Of a DNA stretch of 47,969 nt, positions 35,296 through 44,463 are shown one piece after another. Location: NCBI GenBank assembly GCA_025454875.1, contig JALONP010000009.1, positions 129,696 to 177,664 of the forward strand, in the 5' to 3' direction. The notes below the pieces were generated by a model. That model was not told where the DNA came from and ran no database searches. It was given only the letters and a program-made list of their open reading frames with translations. The position numbers were made by a program, and so were the translations under genes. This DNA is from Bacteroidia bacterium (lineage in GTDB: Bacteria; Bacteroidota; Bacteroidia; UKL13-3). How positions within the stretch are numbered: position 1 is the first letter of the stretch; the number at the start of each line of letters is the position of its first letter.

Positions 35296-36675
35296 TTACC
35301 AACCACCACCAAGTGCTTTGTACAGGTTTACCAGGGCATTGTGTTTTTGTTGCAGTACCGAAGATTCTTGTAGTTCAGCATCAAGTAAATTGGTTTCCTG
35401 TATAAGCACCTCAAGGTAAGAAGTGTAACCAGTATTGTAACGCTGGTTGCTTAATTCAAGAGCTCGAGTGGTTGCTTCAACTTGTTTTTTGCGTGCTTCA
35501 TACTCTACACCTAAATAGTTTACTTGTCCCAGCGTGCTTTCTACTTCTGCAAATGCTACCAATACAACTTGTTCGTATTGGAGTAGGAGTTGCTCCGCAC
35601 GTTTACGCTCTACATCTACTCTGCGTTTGTTTTGGCCAAATGCAAAGATTGGACCCACCAAACTTCCACCAACTCCATTGTACAACGAGTTGCTGTTTAA
35701 TACAGAAGAAAGTTCAGGACTCGCAAGTCCTAATGCGGCTGTGAGGTTTAATGTTGGAAGCCGGTTCGCAACTGCCACACCAACCCTGCTATACTGAGCA
35801 TTTACCGCAAACTCTGCTGCTTTTACATCTGGCCTGCGGTCTAAAAGTTGTGAAGGCAATCCAGCGGGAATGGTAGGAGGGAGCGACTGTTCGAAATTGG
35901 TTTTGCCACGGGCAATTGTGCCGGCACTTCTGCCACACAAAACATTTAAATTGTTTTCAATTACCACAATTTGCCGTTGAATATTGGGCTTGATGGCTTG
36001 CGCAAAGTTTAATTGAGCTTGGGCTTGCAGCTTGTCTATCTCCGCTATATAACCTTTGCTGAACCGCTCACTTATAATTCTATAAGACTCTTCTCTCGAT
36101 TGAATGGTTCGTTCTGCAATGGCTAACCTGTTATCCAAATCGCGAAGCAAGAAATAATTGGAAGCTACTTCGGCAATTAAACTCACTTGTACATTTTTAC
36201 GAACCTCTTCCCTTGATAAATACTCATTGATAGCGGCATCTTTGGAATTGCGTATTTTACCAAACAAGTCAATTTCCCAATTGAGTGTAGCTGCAGTTTG
36301 AAATGTATTTACATCTTGTGCAGCAAAGCTGCGTTGAGCATTGGTACCTGCACCCGAACTGCGTGCGCCTAAGTTGTAATTAAGTTGCGGTAGTAAATTG
36401 GATCTTACAATGGCAGCGGCAGCTTTCGACTCTTCTACTTTGGCAATGGCAATTTTTAAATTTCGGTTGCTATCCAATGCCATTTGAATTAAGCTATTGA
36501 GTGCTTCATCTTTGTATAATTCAAACCATTTTAAAGCACTAATGCTATCGCTGGCGCTTTTTGCTTGGCCATACTCTTTTTTGGTTTCGGCTAATTTGGG
36601 TCGTTCATAAGAAGGACCAACTTTACAGGCACTCCAAATAAGTGCAACCATGATTAAGGCAATTCCTTTTTTCAT
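35296..36675 (-). CDS. RND efflux outer-membrane lipoprotein (TolC/OprM/NodT family)
   Basis: 459 residues. The lipobox is LIWSAC with Cys17, then KVGPSYERP, the classical start of OprM-type channels. Two outer-membrane efflux protein repeats are seen: an N-terminal part (LKIAIAKVEESKAAAAIVRS, PQLNYNLGARSSG) and a C-terminal part (RRPDVKAAEFAVNAQYSRVG). It forms the trimeric exit duct of the pump. Last gene of the operon; its ATG overlaps the permease stop by 4 bp. The stretch downstream to the next gene (about 220 bp) shows no terminator I can identify. Confidence 0.94.
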   Translation of the reverse strand: MKKGIALIMVALIWSACKVGPSYERPKLAETKKEYGQAKSASDSISALKWFELYKDEALNSLIQMALDSNRNLKIAIAKVEESKAAAAIVRSNLLPQLNYNLGARSSGAGTNAQRSFAAQDVNTFQTAATLNWEIDLFGKIRNSKDAAINEYLSREEVRKNVQVSLIAEVASNYFLLRDLDNRLAIAERTIQSREESYRIISERFSKGYIAEIDKLQAQAQLNFAQAIKPNIQRQIVVIENNLNVLCGRSAGTIARGKTNFEQSLPPTIPAGLPSQLLDRRPDVKAAEFAVNAQYSRVGVAVANRLPTLNLTAALGLASPELSSVLNSNSLYNGVGGSLVGPIFAFGQNKRRVDVERKRAEQLLLQYEQVVLVAFAEVESTLGQVNYLGVEYEARKKQVEATTRALELSNQRYNTGYTSYLEVLIQETNLLDAELQESSVLQQKHNALVNLYKALGGGW

Positions 36676-39600
36676 ACTGATGCCTCCTTTTTTTTATTGC
36701 GACTACCAAGTTTTGTAACCAACACAAACAGTGCTGGAATGAGGATAACACCCACAATTGTTGACACCAACATTCCGCTAAATACTGCCATGCCCATTAC
36801 TTTACGTGCCTCGGCACCTGCACCCATGGCTGTAAGTAATGGTACCACTCCTAATATAAATGCAAACGAAGTCATTAAAATAGGTCTGAAACGAAGCTTG
36901 GCTCCCTCGATGGCAGCTTCAAGAGCTGGCATGCCTTCCTCGTATTTCATTTTAGCAAACTCAACAATTAAAATGGCATTTTTTGCATTTAAGCCAATCA
37001 GCATCACCAATCCGATCTGTGCAAATACGTTGTTCTCATAGCTTGGCGAAAAGAGCCCCATTACGTATAACCCTAAAAACGCACCCATTATAGCCCATGG
37101 AGTTCCGAGCAATACACTAAATGGTAACGACCAACTTTCGTACTGTGCAGCAAGAATTAAAAACACAAATACCAACGCCATTAAAAATACGGTTGCCCCT
37201 TTGCCGGATGCTGCCTTTTCTTGGTACGACATGTTGGTCCATTCATACCCCATATTGTTTGGTAATACCTCTTTTGCAACTTTTTCGAGCGCAGCAAGTG
37301 CATCATCGCTGCTGTACCCTTGCGCGGGTACTCCGTTTAACTCGGCTGCACGGTACATATTGTGCCTAATGGTAAAATCAGAGCCAGACGTATCTGTTAC
37401 TTTTACCAAGGTGTTTAATGGAATCATATCGCCATCTTTATCGCGTACGAAATAGTTTGCAAGGTCTTCTGGTTTCATACGGTATTCTGATTCGCTTTGA
37501 ACATAAACCCTGTATTGCCTTCCAAATCGGTTGAAGTTGTTTACAAAAGCACCACCCATGTAGGCTGAAACTGTTTTGGTCACATCATTGATGCTTAGCC
37601 CAAGCTTTTGAATTTTTTCGCGATCAAACTCAATTTGTTTTTGAGGAATATTCGCTTTCATCTGGGTATACACCAACCCAATTTCAGGTCGTTGAGATGC
37701 AGCTGCAATAAATCGTTGTGTTTGCTCAGCTAAGTATTGAGGCGTGCTTCCACTTCGGTCTTGCAGTACCATTGAAAAACCCGCTCCTGTTCCCAAACCG
37801 GGTATTGGTGGAGGTTCAAAGGCCAAACAAGTTGCCTCAGTTACCTTAATCATCAACATTCGATTAATGTACTGCACAATTTGTTTTGCAGTACCTTTTC
37901 TTTCGTCCCAAGGTTTTAGTTGGAAAAAGATGGTAGCATGATTGGTATTGCTGCTAAACGTAAATACGTTCAAGCCATTAATCACATTGTATGAACTGAT
38001 AGGAGGTAACGTTGCTAAAATTTGCTCAACCTTTTGTGTTATCTTCTCGGTACGCTGCAATGAAGCAGCGTCAGGTAATTGAACACTCATCATAAAATAA
38101 CCTTGGTCTTCACCTGGCACAAAACCTGTTGGCAAGGTTTTACCAAGCCAACCAGCACTTCCGCTTATCAGCACCAAAAATAAAACGGTAATTGCCAATT
38201 TGCGCGCGCTCCAAGCGGCCACTTTGCCGTAGCGGTTGGTAAATGCATCAAAGGCCTTGTTAAACGCATCAAACCTGCGCTGGAGCCAGCCCTTTTTTTC
38301 TGATTTTGGTTTTAATAAAAGTGCTGCAAGTGCCGGGCTTAACGTTAAGGCATTAAAGGCAGAGAAGGCAACGGATATGGCAATGGTAATTGCAAATTGT
38401 TGGTATAACAACCCTGTAATTCCACCTTCCAACGCCACAGGAACAAAAACGGCTATTAGAATTAATGCGATTGCAATAACTGGTCCACCCACCTCTTTCA
38501 TTGCTTTTGATGTAGCTTCCTTGGGTGACAGCCCATGTTCTATATGGTGCATTACCGCTTCTACAACCACAATGGCATCATCAACTACTAAACCAATGGC
38601 TAGTACCATTCCGAGTAACGAAAGCACATTTACAGAAAAGCCTAATACAGGAAACAAGATAAATGTTCCGATTAAAGATACCGGAACAGTAAGCAGTGGA
38701 ATAAGGGTAGCTCGCCAATCTTGTAAAAAAATGAATACTACGATTATTACAAGCAGTACCGCCTCGAATAGTGTATGTATGATTTCATCGATACCGGCTG
38801 TTACTGCTTTTGTGGTATCAAGCGAAACCATGTAATTCACTCCATTTGGAAAACGCTCTTTGAGTTCTTCCATCTTTTGCTTGGCAGCATCTGCTACCTC
38901 CAAAGCATTTGATCCGGGTACTTGAAACAAAGCAATGGTAGTGGCTGCTTTTCCGTTAATGCGGCTATTCATGCCGTAATCTTGTATTCCCAATTCCACG
39001 CGGGTAACATCTTTCATGCGAACTTTTCCACCAGCATCGTTTGATTTGATGATGATATTGCCAAACTCCTCTTCTGATATCAATCGGGTTTGCAATTTTG
39101 CTGTATAGGTAAAAGGGTTGTTGTCAGGAGCAGGGTTGCCACCAAATTGCCCTCCCGGAACAATTTCATTTTGATCTTGTATAGCCCTCATCACATCTTG
39201 AATGGTGAGGTTTAACTTGGCTAAAATATCTGGTTTTACCCATACACGCATCGAATACTCAGAGCCACCAAATACACTTACTTTACCTACACCTTTTAAC
39301 CTTGCTAAGTCGTTTAAGATATTAATGTAAACATAGTTTGATAAAAACGAATTATTGAATGCAGTATCATCAGCGTACAGTGAAAACATGACTAACGGAA
39401 ATGCCAACGACTTTTGAGTAACCACACCAAGTTTGGTTACTTCAGGAGGCAATGATGCATTGGCTTGGCTTACCCTGTTTTGTGTAAGCATGTTTGCTTT
39501 ATCCAAGTCGGTGCCAACATCAAATGTAACTGTGAGTGCCATGGTGCCGTTTCCATTGTTAACGGATTTCATGTACAACATATCTTCTACACCGTTTACT

Positions 39601-39803
39601 TGTTGCTCAATTGGAGTAGCAACAGATTGTTCCATGCTTACCGCATCGGCACCATTGTAACTTGCCGAAACTTGTATAGAAGGAGGGGTGATTTCGGGAT
39701 ACTGTGAAATGGGCGTTTGTTGTAAGGTAACAAAACCCAAAATCACTATAAGGATGGATAGCACCATCGCAAAAATTGGCCTTTTGATAAATAATTCACT
39801 CAT
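36672..39803 (-). CDS. RND multidrug efflux permease (HAE1/AcrB-MexB type)
   Basis: 1,043 residues, full length. The N-terminus (MSELFIKRPIFAMVLSILIV), the porter motif GTDLDKANMLTQNRVSQA and the proton-relay Asp pair at 408/409 (LVVDDAIVVVEAV) identify the hydrophobe/amphiphile exporters. Twelve transmembrane segments and two large periplasmic loops are visible; the second half contains GLNAKNAILIVEFAKM. It takes substrates from the periplasm or inner membrane and drives them out with the proton gradient. Gene order is fusion protein, permease, channel. Confidence 0.97.
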   Translation of the reverse strand: MSELFIKRPIFAMVLSILIVILGFVTLQQTPISQYPEITPPSIQVSASYNGADAVSMEQSVATPIEQQVNGVEDMLYMKSVNNGNGTMALTVTFDVGTDLDKANMLTQNRVSQANASLPPEVTKLGVVTQKSLAFPLVMFSLYADDTAFNNSFLSNYVYINILNDLARLKGVGKVSVFGGSEYSMRVWVKPDILAKLNLTIQDVMRAIQDQNEIVPGGQFGGNPAPDNNPFTYTAKLQTRLISEEEFGNIIIKSNDAGGKVRMKDVTRVELGIQDYGMNSRINGKAATTIALFQVPGSNALEVADAAKQKMEELKERFPNGVNYMVSLDTTKAVTAGIDEIIHTLFEAVLLVIIVVFIFLQDWRATLIPLLTVPVSLIGTFILFPVLGFSVNVLSLLGMVLAIGLVVDDAIVVVEAVMHHIEHGLSPKEATSKAMKEVGGPVIAIALILIAVFVPVALEGGITGLLYQQFAITIAISVAFSAFNALTLSPALAALLLKPKSEKKGWLQRRFDAFNKAFDAFTNRYGKVAAWSARKLAITVLFLVLISGSAGWLGKTLPTGFVPGEDQGYFMMSVQLPDAASLQRTEKITQKVEQILATLPPISSYNVINGLNVFTFSSNTNHATIFFQLKPWDERKGTAKQIVQYINRMLMIKVTEATCLAFEPPPIPGLGTGAGFSMVLQDRSGSTPQYLAEQTQRFIAAASQRPEIGLVYTQMKANIPQKQIEFDREKIQKLGLSINDVTKTVSAYMGGAFVNNFNRFGRQYRVYVQSESEYRMKPEDLANYFVRDKDGDMIPLNTLVKVTDTSGSDFTIRHNMYRAAELNGVPAQGYSSDDALAALEKVAKEVLPNNMGYEWTNMSYQEKAASGKGATVFLMALVFVFLILAAQYESWSLPFSVLLGTPWAIMGAFLGLYVMGLFSPSYENNVFAQIGLVMLIGLNAKNAILIVEFAKMKYEEGMPALEAAIEGAKLRFRPILMTSFAFILGVVPLLTAMGAGAEARKVMGMAVFSGMLVSTIVGVILIPALFVLVTKLGSRNKKKEASV

Positions 39804-39813
39804 GGGTTGGTTA

Positions 39814-40944
39814 TTAAGGAGTGGTTACTTTTGTGCTATCACCTTGTATCAATGGCTGTACCTTGGTGCCAGGTCTAATCATTTTGTTTCCTAAAAGCAA
39901 TACTTGATCACCAGGTTTTAAGCCGCTCTCAATCACCCAATTTTCACCTGAGCGCAATCCTGGTTTAACCATTACTGCTTCAACTTTGTTGCTATCGCCT
40001 AACACATATACTTGGTAAATATTTTGGGTTTGTAAAACCGCACGTTGCGGAACAATTAGTGCGTTTTTAACCGACTCAGCAACAAACCGCACGCGCATGT
40101 ATTGCCCGGGGCGCAGCACACCATTTGGATTGTCAACAATCACTTCGAGCAATAAACTTCCTGTAGCTGGATCAATTTCACGGTTGGCAATATTGAATTT
40201 ACCTTTATAAGGATACAAATTACCATTGCTTAAAATTAAATCTACTTCTTGGTTCATGGGTTTGTAAGTAGAGTCCTTTTTATAACGCTCAACAAACGTG
40301 AGGTAATCATTTTCACTTATTGGAAACCGCACACGCATTTGGTTAATTGCAGAAATAGTGTTGAGGTTTCGGCTGCTCATGCCACCTACAAAATCGCCAA
40401 CCCGAACTGTAGAAATTCCTATGGTTCCAGAGATTGGCGCAATTACACTAGCGTAACTTAATTGAATTCTGGCATTTTCAAGAGCAGCTCTTGCGGCCTT
40501 TACCCGAGCTTGTGCAGCTTGATAAGCAGCTTTTGCAGCATCTAAATCACGCTGGCTTAAAGCATTGGTTGCTGCTAATGGGATAACCCTATCTAAATCA
40601 CTTTTACTTCGTGCCTGTTCTGTTTCAGCATCGGCAACTTTTCCTTCTGCTTCGCTTACTTTGGCTTGATAAGGCATATCATCAATGGTGTATAACAAAT
40701 CACCTTCTTTTACTGGCAATCCTTCTTTGAAATGGATACCTGTAATTAATCCTTCAACTCTTGCTTGAACCTTCACATCAGAAAGTCCATAAGCCTGGCC
40801 TACATATTCTGCGTAAATGGGTAAGTCGCTCTGAACAACCGGAACGGCTGTAACCTCAGGTAAAGGTATTTGTTTATTTGCGTTGGGATTGCTACAACTC
40901 CAAACTGATATAAGCCCCATTGTAATGAGAAGAATACGTTTCAT
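39814..40944 (-). CDS. RND efflux periplasmic adaptor lipoprotein (AcrA/MexA type)
   Basis: 376 residues from ATG 40944 (MKRILLITMGLISVWSC, Cys17 as lipidation site). The biotinyl-lipoyl halves are AYGLSDVKVQARVEGLI and ASVIAPISGTIG. Between them lies a coiled coil (about residues 95-165: AEGKVADAETEQARSKSDLD and AAKAAYQAAQARVKAARAAL). Membrane-proximal beta-barrel follows. It bridges permease and outer channel. A TTG two codons upstream extends the frame but is not needed. First gene of the operon; no TetR-type regulator is adjacent. Confidence 0.95.
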   Translation of the reverse strand: MKRILLITMGLISVWSCSNPNANKQIPLPEVTAVPVVQSDLPIYAEYVGQAYGLSDVKVQARVEGLITGIHFKEGLPVKEGDLLYTIDDMPYQAKVSEAEGKVADAETEQARSKSDLDRVIPLAATNALSQRDLDAAKAAYQAAQARVKAARAALENARIQLSYASVIAPISGTIGISTVRVGDFVGGMSSRNLNTISAINQMRVRFPISENDYLTFVERYKKDSTYKPMNQEVDLILSNGNLYPYKGKFNIANREIDPATGSLLLEVIVDNPNGVLRPGQYMRVRFVAESVKNALIVPQRAVLQTQNIYQVYVLGDSNKVEAVMVKPGLRSGENWVIESGLKPGDQVLLLGNKMIRPGTKVQPLIQGDSTKVTTP

Positions 40945-41113
40945 AGGCAATAATTTTATTCAAGTATACAAAAACAACCGCATTATTAATATGGTTACCA
41001 ATTGTTTAATGCGCCTTAAATGGTCATGTAAATTATTGGCACCATCAAAGCAAGTACTGTAGGGAGTATAAGTGAAATGTATTTACTGCTGCTGTGATTA
41101 GCTTGATTTGTTA

Positions 41114-42166
41114 TTATAGCGCAGCAAATTTAAAGGGTACCGCAACTTTAAAATGGAGAGAAGCTTCGCCTGAATAGTTTTCATTATTTTCTAAACTCAG
41201 TTTTTTTACTTTACCCTTTTCACTCAAATCAATTTTGCTAAAATCCACCCAAACAATATTTGGGTTAAGCACATTATCAAAATAATAAACCAAGTTCTTT
41301 TGATCTGCAACGGTTCTCCATCGGGTAGATGAAATATTGGGTTCTGTTTCCGATGAAATACCAAATGGTACAGAACAATTTCTGATTACACTAAATACAC
41401 TTGCCAATGCAACGCGTGTATTGTCTGTTTTGGGAATAGCATCAATATAATAAGATGCCCTAACAAAGCGATCTGCTGCTCTGTTGGTTCCCGGAAGCAT
41501 AATTGTTCCAGGAATACTTTTCCAGTAGGTGTTTATCGAAAGTTGCTTTTCAAAAATTGGAGAATTAGTCATTGTTACATATGATCTGTTGTGGTGTATT
41601 GATAATTTTCCATTTATGTACTCAAAAATCGCATTATCACCTGATGCATCTGAAATGGATAAGTGCACTGTTGCATAAGTTGTTGTTCCTGGAATATAAG
41701 ACGAAGCGACAACAAACTCTTCCTTTTGAAGCAATTCAACCGCCTCTGCAACAGAAGAAAAATTATCCAGTACATACTGCAACCAAAGTGAAACAGCAAG
41801 GCCCGCTTTTCCTTTGTCTTTTTCAAATGATGGATACGTTGACTCAACTAGCCATAATAAGTTGCCTACGAGGCCCTTTTCGTTCATTCCATCAGATGAC
41901 GCAATATCCCATGAGCTCGTAATCACACTTCCATATTTCGACTTCCATTTTACGGATGTAGTTCCTGCCTCACCATTGCGTTCTATCCCTTTAGGGAATA
42001 TCCAAAGATTGGCTGGAATATCTCCTTTCCAATCCATTGAGCGCGCTGTAATGATGGTTCCATTAGGGCCTTGATAAACAACCCTTGTACAAGCGAGCGT
42101 TTCGATTGCTGAAACGAAAATTGCCATAATAAAGGTGATGGCGGCCTTAACTGATTTTATTTGCAT
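41114..42166 (-). CDS. Choloylglycine hydrolase/penicillin V acylase-like linear amide hydrolase (Ntn family)
   Basis: 350 residues. A signal peptide (about 1-25, ending ETLA) is followed directly by Cys26-Thr-Arg, the nucleophile exposed after cleavage. Arg42 and Asp45 (TARSMDW) lie 16 and 19 residues after the Cys, exactly as Arg18 and Asp21 relate to Cys2 in bile-salt hydrolases. Further motifs are SSDGMNEKGLVGNLL, DNAIFEYINGK and VTMTNSPIFEKQL. The enzyme cleaves linear amides, possibly penicillin V, acyl-homoserine lactones or conjugated bile acids, in the periplasm. Signal-peptide removal would create the N-terminal Cys, as in Gram-negative members. Confidence 0.9.
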   Translation of the reverse strand: MQIKSVKAAITFIMAIFVSAIETLACTRVVYQGPNGTIITARSMDWKGDIPANLWIFPKGIERNGEAGTTSVKWKSKYGSVITSSWDIASSDGMNEKGLVGNLLWLVESTYPSFEKDKGKAGLAVSLWLQYVLDNFSSVAEAVELLQKEEFVVASSYIPGTTTYATVHLSISDASGDNAIFEYINGKLSIHHNRSYVTMTNSPIFEKQLSINTYWKSIPGTIMLPGTNRAADRFVRASYYIDAIPKTDNTRVALASVFSVIRNCSVPFGISSETEPNISSTRWRTVADQKNLVYYFDNVLNPNIVWVDFSKIDLSEKGKVKKLSLENNENYSGEASLHFKVAVPFKFAAL

Positions 42167-42306
42167 GGTATTTAAGTAAACTACAGTGATAAGGGTTTTG
42201 TTTTTAATTTGTTGTTCAGGATTCGAATTGCATCCTAATGAATGTAAATTTTTATTGTTAAGATAAAAAACAATGCGAAGAAAAACGATGATGCTACTAA
42301 ATATAC

Positions 42307-42338
42307 GGCACCTGCTTAAGGCCGCTGCTAGGTGCTGG
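42307..42338 (-). repeat. Degenerate terminal attC-like site
   Basis: Minus strand: GCACCTAGC, a short GCGGCC-centred hairpin, then GCAGGTGCC. It resembles the ACCTAAC and GTTAGGTGC ends of the other sites with substitutions and a collapsed middle. It marks the left end of the array. The TAG stop of the neighbouring ORF is part of its first box. Confidence 0.45.
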
Positions 42339-42879
42339 CCTTCCTGAGCGACTTTGTTATGTCCCGCCTGATTAATAAATGAGTGAAAAGTACAGGCAAA
42401 TTAATTTTTAAGTTGTCACGAATGACTGTAAATAGTAATAAGCCGTCTTTGAAGAAAAATATTCTTGTCTTGCAGGTATATGAACTCAAGTCCAGGTAAT
42501 TAGGGCTATTCAATATGATGCAATTGTTAGAATCTCGATAAATCTCAAACTTATTTCTGTCTGCATAATCTAATAAAGCTGTCCTGATAGTTTGTTTGTC
42601 ATGCACAGTTGTAATCTTAATTAAGTGCTTTTCTGTCAAGGCTCGAATTATACCATAAAGTCCGATTACTATTAGAATAAGAAGTATCCAATGAAGAATA
42701 GAAATTTCTTTTGTATTCGCGAAATTTTCGTAATACATAACTATCAAAGGAAGGTAAATTAATTGTCCAAAGAAAATCACAACTGCTAATCTATTTAACT
42801 TATCCATCCAGCTTTCGTCAAAGATTAATCGTCTTTTTGAGACGCTTTCAGCTACATTTATTTTCCTTATTTCTCGCAT
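42328..42879 (-). CDS. Cassette-borne small membrane protein, unknown function
   Basis: 183 residues from ATG 42879 (MREIRKINVAESVSKRR). An ATG at 42909 overlaps the GTTAG box of the preceding attC-like site, so that longer start would be created by the recombination junction; I prefer the internal one. Two transmembrane helices are seen (LAVVIFFGQLIYLPLIVMYY and ILHWILLILIVIGLYGII). A cytosolic C-terminal domain of about 90 residues follows (strand-rich, IYRDSNNCIILNSPNYLDLS). Two membrane helices followed by a compact beta domain could be PH-like, but I do not recognise the family. The stop lies inside the next attC-like box. Confidence 0.7.
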   Translation of the reverse strand: MREIRKINVAESVSKRRLIFDESWMDKLNRLAVVIFFGQLIYLPLIVMYYENFANTKEISILHWILLILIVIGLYGIIRALTEKHLIKITTVHDKQTIRTALLDYADRNKFEIYRDSNNCIILNSPNYLDLSSYTCKTRIFFFKDGLLLFTVIRDNLKINLPVLFTHLLIRRDITKSLRKAST

Positions 42880-42900
42880 GTATCTTTGTCTTGGGCTTGC

Positions 42901-42962
42901 CACTAACATTCCGCGGCTTTACTCCCGATACCTATCGGGATCACGCAAAACCCGTGTTAGTG
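42901..42962 (-). repeat. attC-like site, compact form (62 bp)
   Basis: Perfect 7-bp ends CACTAAC and GTTAGTG. The inner arms are CCGCGGCTTT and GCAAAACCCG-type, and the centre is a hairpin CCCGATA/TATCGGG. It follows the DUF4287 stop by 17 bp on the minus strand. It has the same ends as the 202-bp site at 43626 but lacks its about 140-bp middle part. Confidence 0.72.
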
Positions 42963-42979
42963 TTTCGTTGTTTTTCTTG

Positions 42980-43198
42980 TCATTCGGTTTTTCCTTTGAA
43001 AGTTGCATAGATTGCCATAGCGTGTCCGTGTCCTAATTTAAATTCTTCTTTGAGCCAGTTAGTTATTTCAGTTGCATTTATTTTTGGATTTAGCTTTCCG
43101 TCAACAATAAAGTTCTTTTTTTCAGCTAATTTTTTAAAGTCTGTAGGTGTCTTTCCTGTCTTGGCTTTTATGTTGTCAATGTATGCTTGAAATGACAT
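42980..43198 (-). CDS. DUF4287 domain protein
   Basis: 72 residues. The sequence FQAYIDNIKAKTGKTPTDFK, then LAEKKNFIVDGKL and WLKEEFKLGHGHAMAIYATF, is the DUF4287 pattern: a small helical domain with a conserved GHGHAMA motif, often found in proteins with DUF5655. No biochemical role is established. It starts 5 bp after the DoxX stop, so both belong to one cassette and one transcript. Confidence 0.85.
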   Translation of the reverse strand: MSFQAYIDNIKAKTGKTPTDFKKLAEKKNFIVDGKLNPKINATEITNWLKEEFKLGHGHAMAIYATFKGKTE

Positions 43199-43203
43199 AA
43201 ATG

Positions 43204-43575
43204 TTAATTTTTGTTAGTGTTTAATTTGTGATAGTAAATGTAAGAAACGACTAAAACTGTGAATACAACTAACGGAAAAAAAGTTTGTCCATTTATTCCG
43301 TCCACTGCTCCATGACTAATGGTTGCAAAAATAAAGTCAAATGCAAATCCTGCATAAGTCCATTCTTTTACACGTTTCGGAACCTGTGGAATTATTAATG
43401 CTAAAACCCCCAACACTTTAAAAACTACTAATGCGTTTCCAAAATATTCAGGATAACCCAAATGTCTAATTCCTTCTTTTGCCAACTCCGTTTGTGAAGT
43501 CAACGCAGGCATTACTCCTTCAAATAAAGCGATGATTGTTGTCGCTGTCCAATAAATTATTTTATCCTTTTTCAT
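43204..43575 (-). CDS. DoxX-like four-helix membrane protein
   Basis: 123 residues from ATG 43575. Four hydrophobic segments: IYWTATTIIALFEGVMPAL, YFGNALVVFKVLGVLALIIP, WTYAGFAFDFIFATISHGAV and TFFPLVVFTVLVVSYIYYH. The HLGYPEYFGNALVVFKVLG block is typical of DoxX_2 proteins. DoxX relatives are linked to redox and stress responses, but substrates are not settled. The open frame runs 49 codons further upstream, but that part is translation of the attC-like repeat and its junction, so I reject it. First gene of a two-gene cassette with DUF4287. Confidence 0.85.
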   Translation of the reverse strand: MKKDKIIYWTATTIIALFEGVMPALTSQTELAKEGIRHLGYPEYFGNALVVFKVLGVLALIIPQVPKRVKEWTYAGFAFDFIFATISHGAVDGINGQTFFPLVVFTVLVVSYIYYHKLNTNKN

Positions 43576-43625
43576 TTTTATTTTTAAACTTTTTTGTTTG
43601 TCGTAGGGGTATCTATTACAATGAC

Positions 43626-43827
43626 CACTAACGTTCCGCGGCTTTGCTTCCGATTCCGATCGGGACGGGCGGGAATTTTGCCTAGAGACAAGCTCTTGGT
43701 GGCGAGCTGAGCCTCGCCACACTCACTCGATACAAAGCACGCAATTCAAATATAGCAGAAATTGTCTTAGAAAAATGTTAACCCTACCGATACATATCGG
43801 GATCACGCAAAAACGCTCATGTTACGG
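43626..43827 (-). repeat. attC-like site, long form (202 bp)
   Basis: Ends CACTAAC (plus-strand left) and GTTACGG (right). Inner arms are CCGCGGCTTTGC on the left and ATCACGCAAAAACGCT on the right. The middle holds further small hairpins, including GGCGAGCTGAGCCTCGCC and two CCGAT.../...ATCGGG palindromes. It is closely similar along its whole length to the site at 44464. It follows the DUF5615 stop by 16 bp on the minus strand. Confidence 0.75.
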
Positions 43828-43843
43828 GTTTGTACCTTTCTTG

Positions 43844-44185
43844 CTAGTCTATCTCCAAACAGCCAATGTCAGCATAGTTAATGTCGCTGACAAACGCTTT
43901 TATAATTTCTGAATGATTCTGAAGAACCCTTATCAAGTTGTCTGTACTAGTGTTTCCAATTCTAAGCCATACTACTTTAGGTGGATGTCCATAAAGGGTA
44001 ACCAAGTCATAAAAGTCAGCATCAAATGTCACTATGGTGAATTCCTCTTTGGTAGCGAAATTCCATATTTCCCAGTCACTTTTATCTTCAAGATTTAGTT
44101 CTCGCACTTGTCCGCAACCAGGGAATATTGGTTTTAGTTTATTGGCGACTCTAAATGAAATGTTTTGATCGAAAAGAAGTTTCAC
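43844..44185 (-). CDS. DUF5615 PIN-like (Mut7-C) protein, probable toxin of a TA pair
   Basis: 113 residues. The N-terminus MKLLFDQNISFRVANKLK carries the first PIN-type Asp. The second acidic block is EEFTIVTFDADFYDLVTLYG, then PKVVWLRIGN, as in the DUF5615/Mut7-C PIN-like family. The family is thought to be RNase-like; activity of this protein is inferred. It overlaps the DUF433 gene by 4 bp, a standard toxin-antitoxin arrangement with the antitoxin first. Confidence 0.9.
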   Translation of the reverse strand: MKLLFDQNISFRVANKLKPIFPGCGQVRELNLEDKSDWEIWNFATKEEFTIVTFDADFYDLVTLYGHPPKVVWLRIGNTSTDNLIRVLQNHSEIIKAFVSDINYADIGCLEID

Positions 44186-44406
44186 GAAGCAATGAGAATT
44201 TTATGTTCTCTGTCAGCAGCATAAGATAGAGCTGCTTGTAGGTCTTCCTCTGTCAATTCAGGAAAGTCAGTTAGGATGTCTTGCTTTGTCATTCCAGACG
44301 CAAACCAGCCTAAGATGTCATAAACGCTAATTCTTATTCCACGAATAGAAGGTCGACCAAATCTAGTCTGTGCGTTTATTGTAATTCTCTCCGAATAGTG
44401 TTTCAT
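44182..44406 (-). CDS. DUF433 protein, probable antitoxin
   Basis: 74 residues. The core GRPSIRGIRISVYDILGWFA, SGMTKQDILTDFPELTEEDL and LQAALSYAADRE is the DUF433 helix-turn-helix pattern. DUF433 genes are commonly paired with PIN-like DUF5615 genes and are taken as antitoxin/repressor of the pair. The distance from the start to the preceding attC-like site is 57 bp, leaving room for a cassette-borne promoter; none is clear. The pair is a typical stabilising cargo of cassette arrays. Confidence 0.9.
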   Translation of the reverse strand: MKHYSERITINAQTRFGRPSIRGIRISVYDILGWFASGMTKQDILTDFPELTEEDLQAALSYAADREHKILIAS

Positions 44407-44463
44407 GACGCTAAGATAATTAAAAGCGAATTAGTTTCAAATTCTTGGTTTTTCAGGCATAAC

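Noticed and set aside
38236-38835. 199-codon plus-strand ORF within the efflux permease
   Set aside because: It is antisense to a conserved full-length AcrB-type gene and has no domain.
43576-43722. Longer N-terminus of the DoxX protein
   Set aside because: It would translate the attC-like repeat; the ATG at 43575 gives the normal family start.
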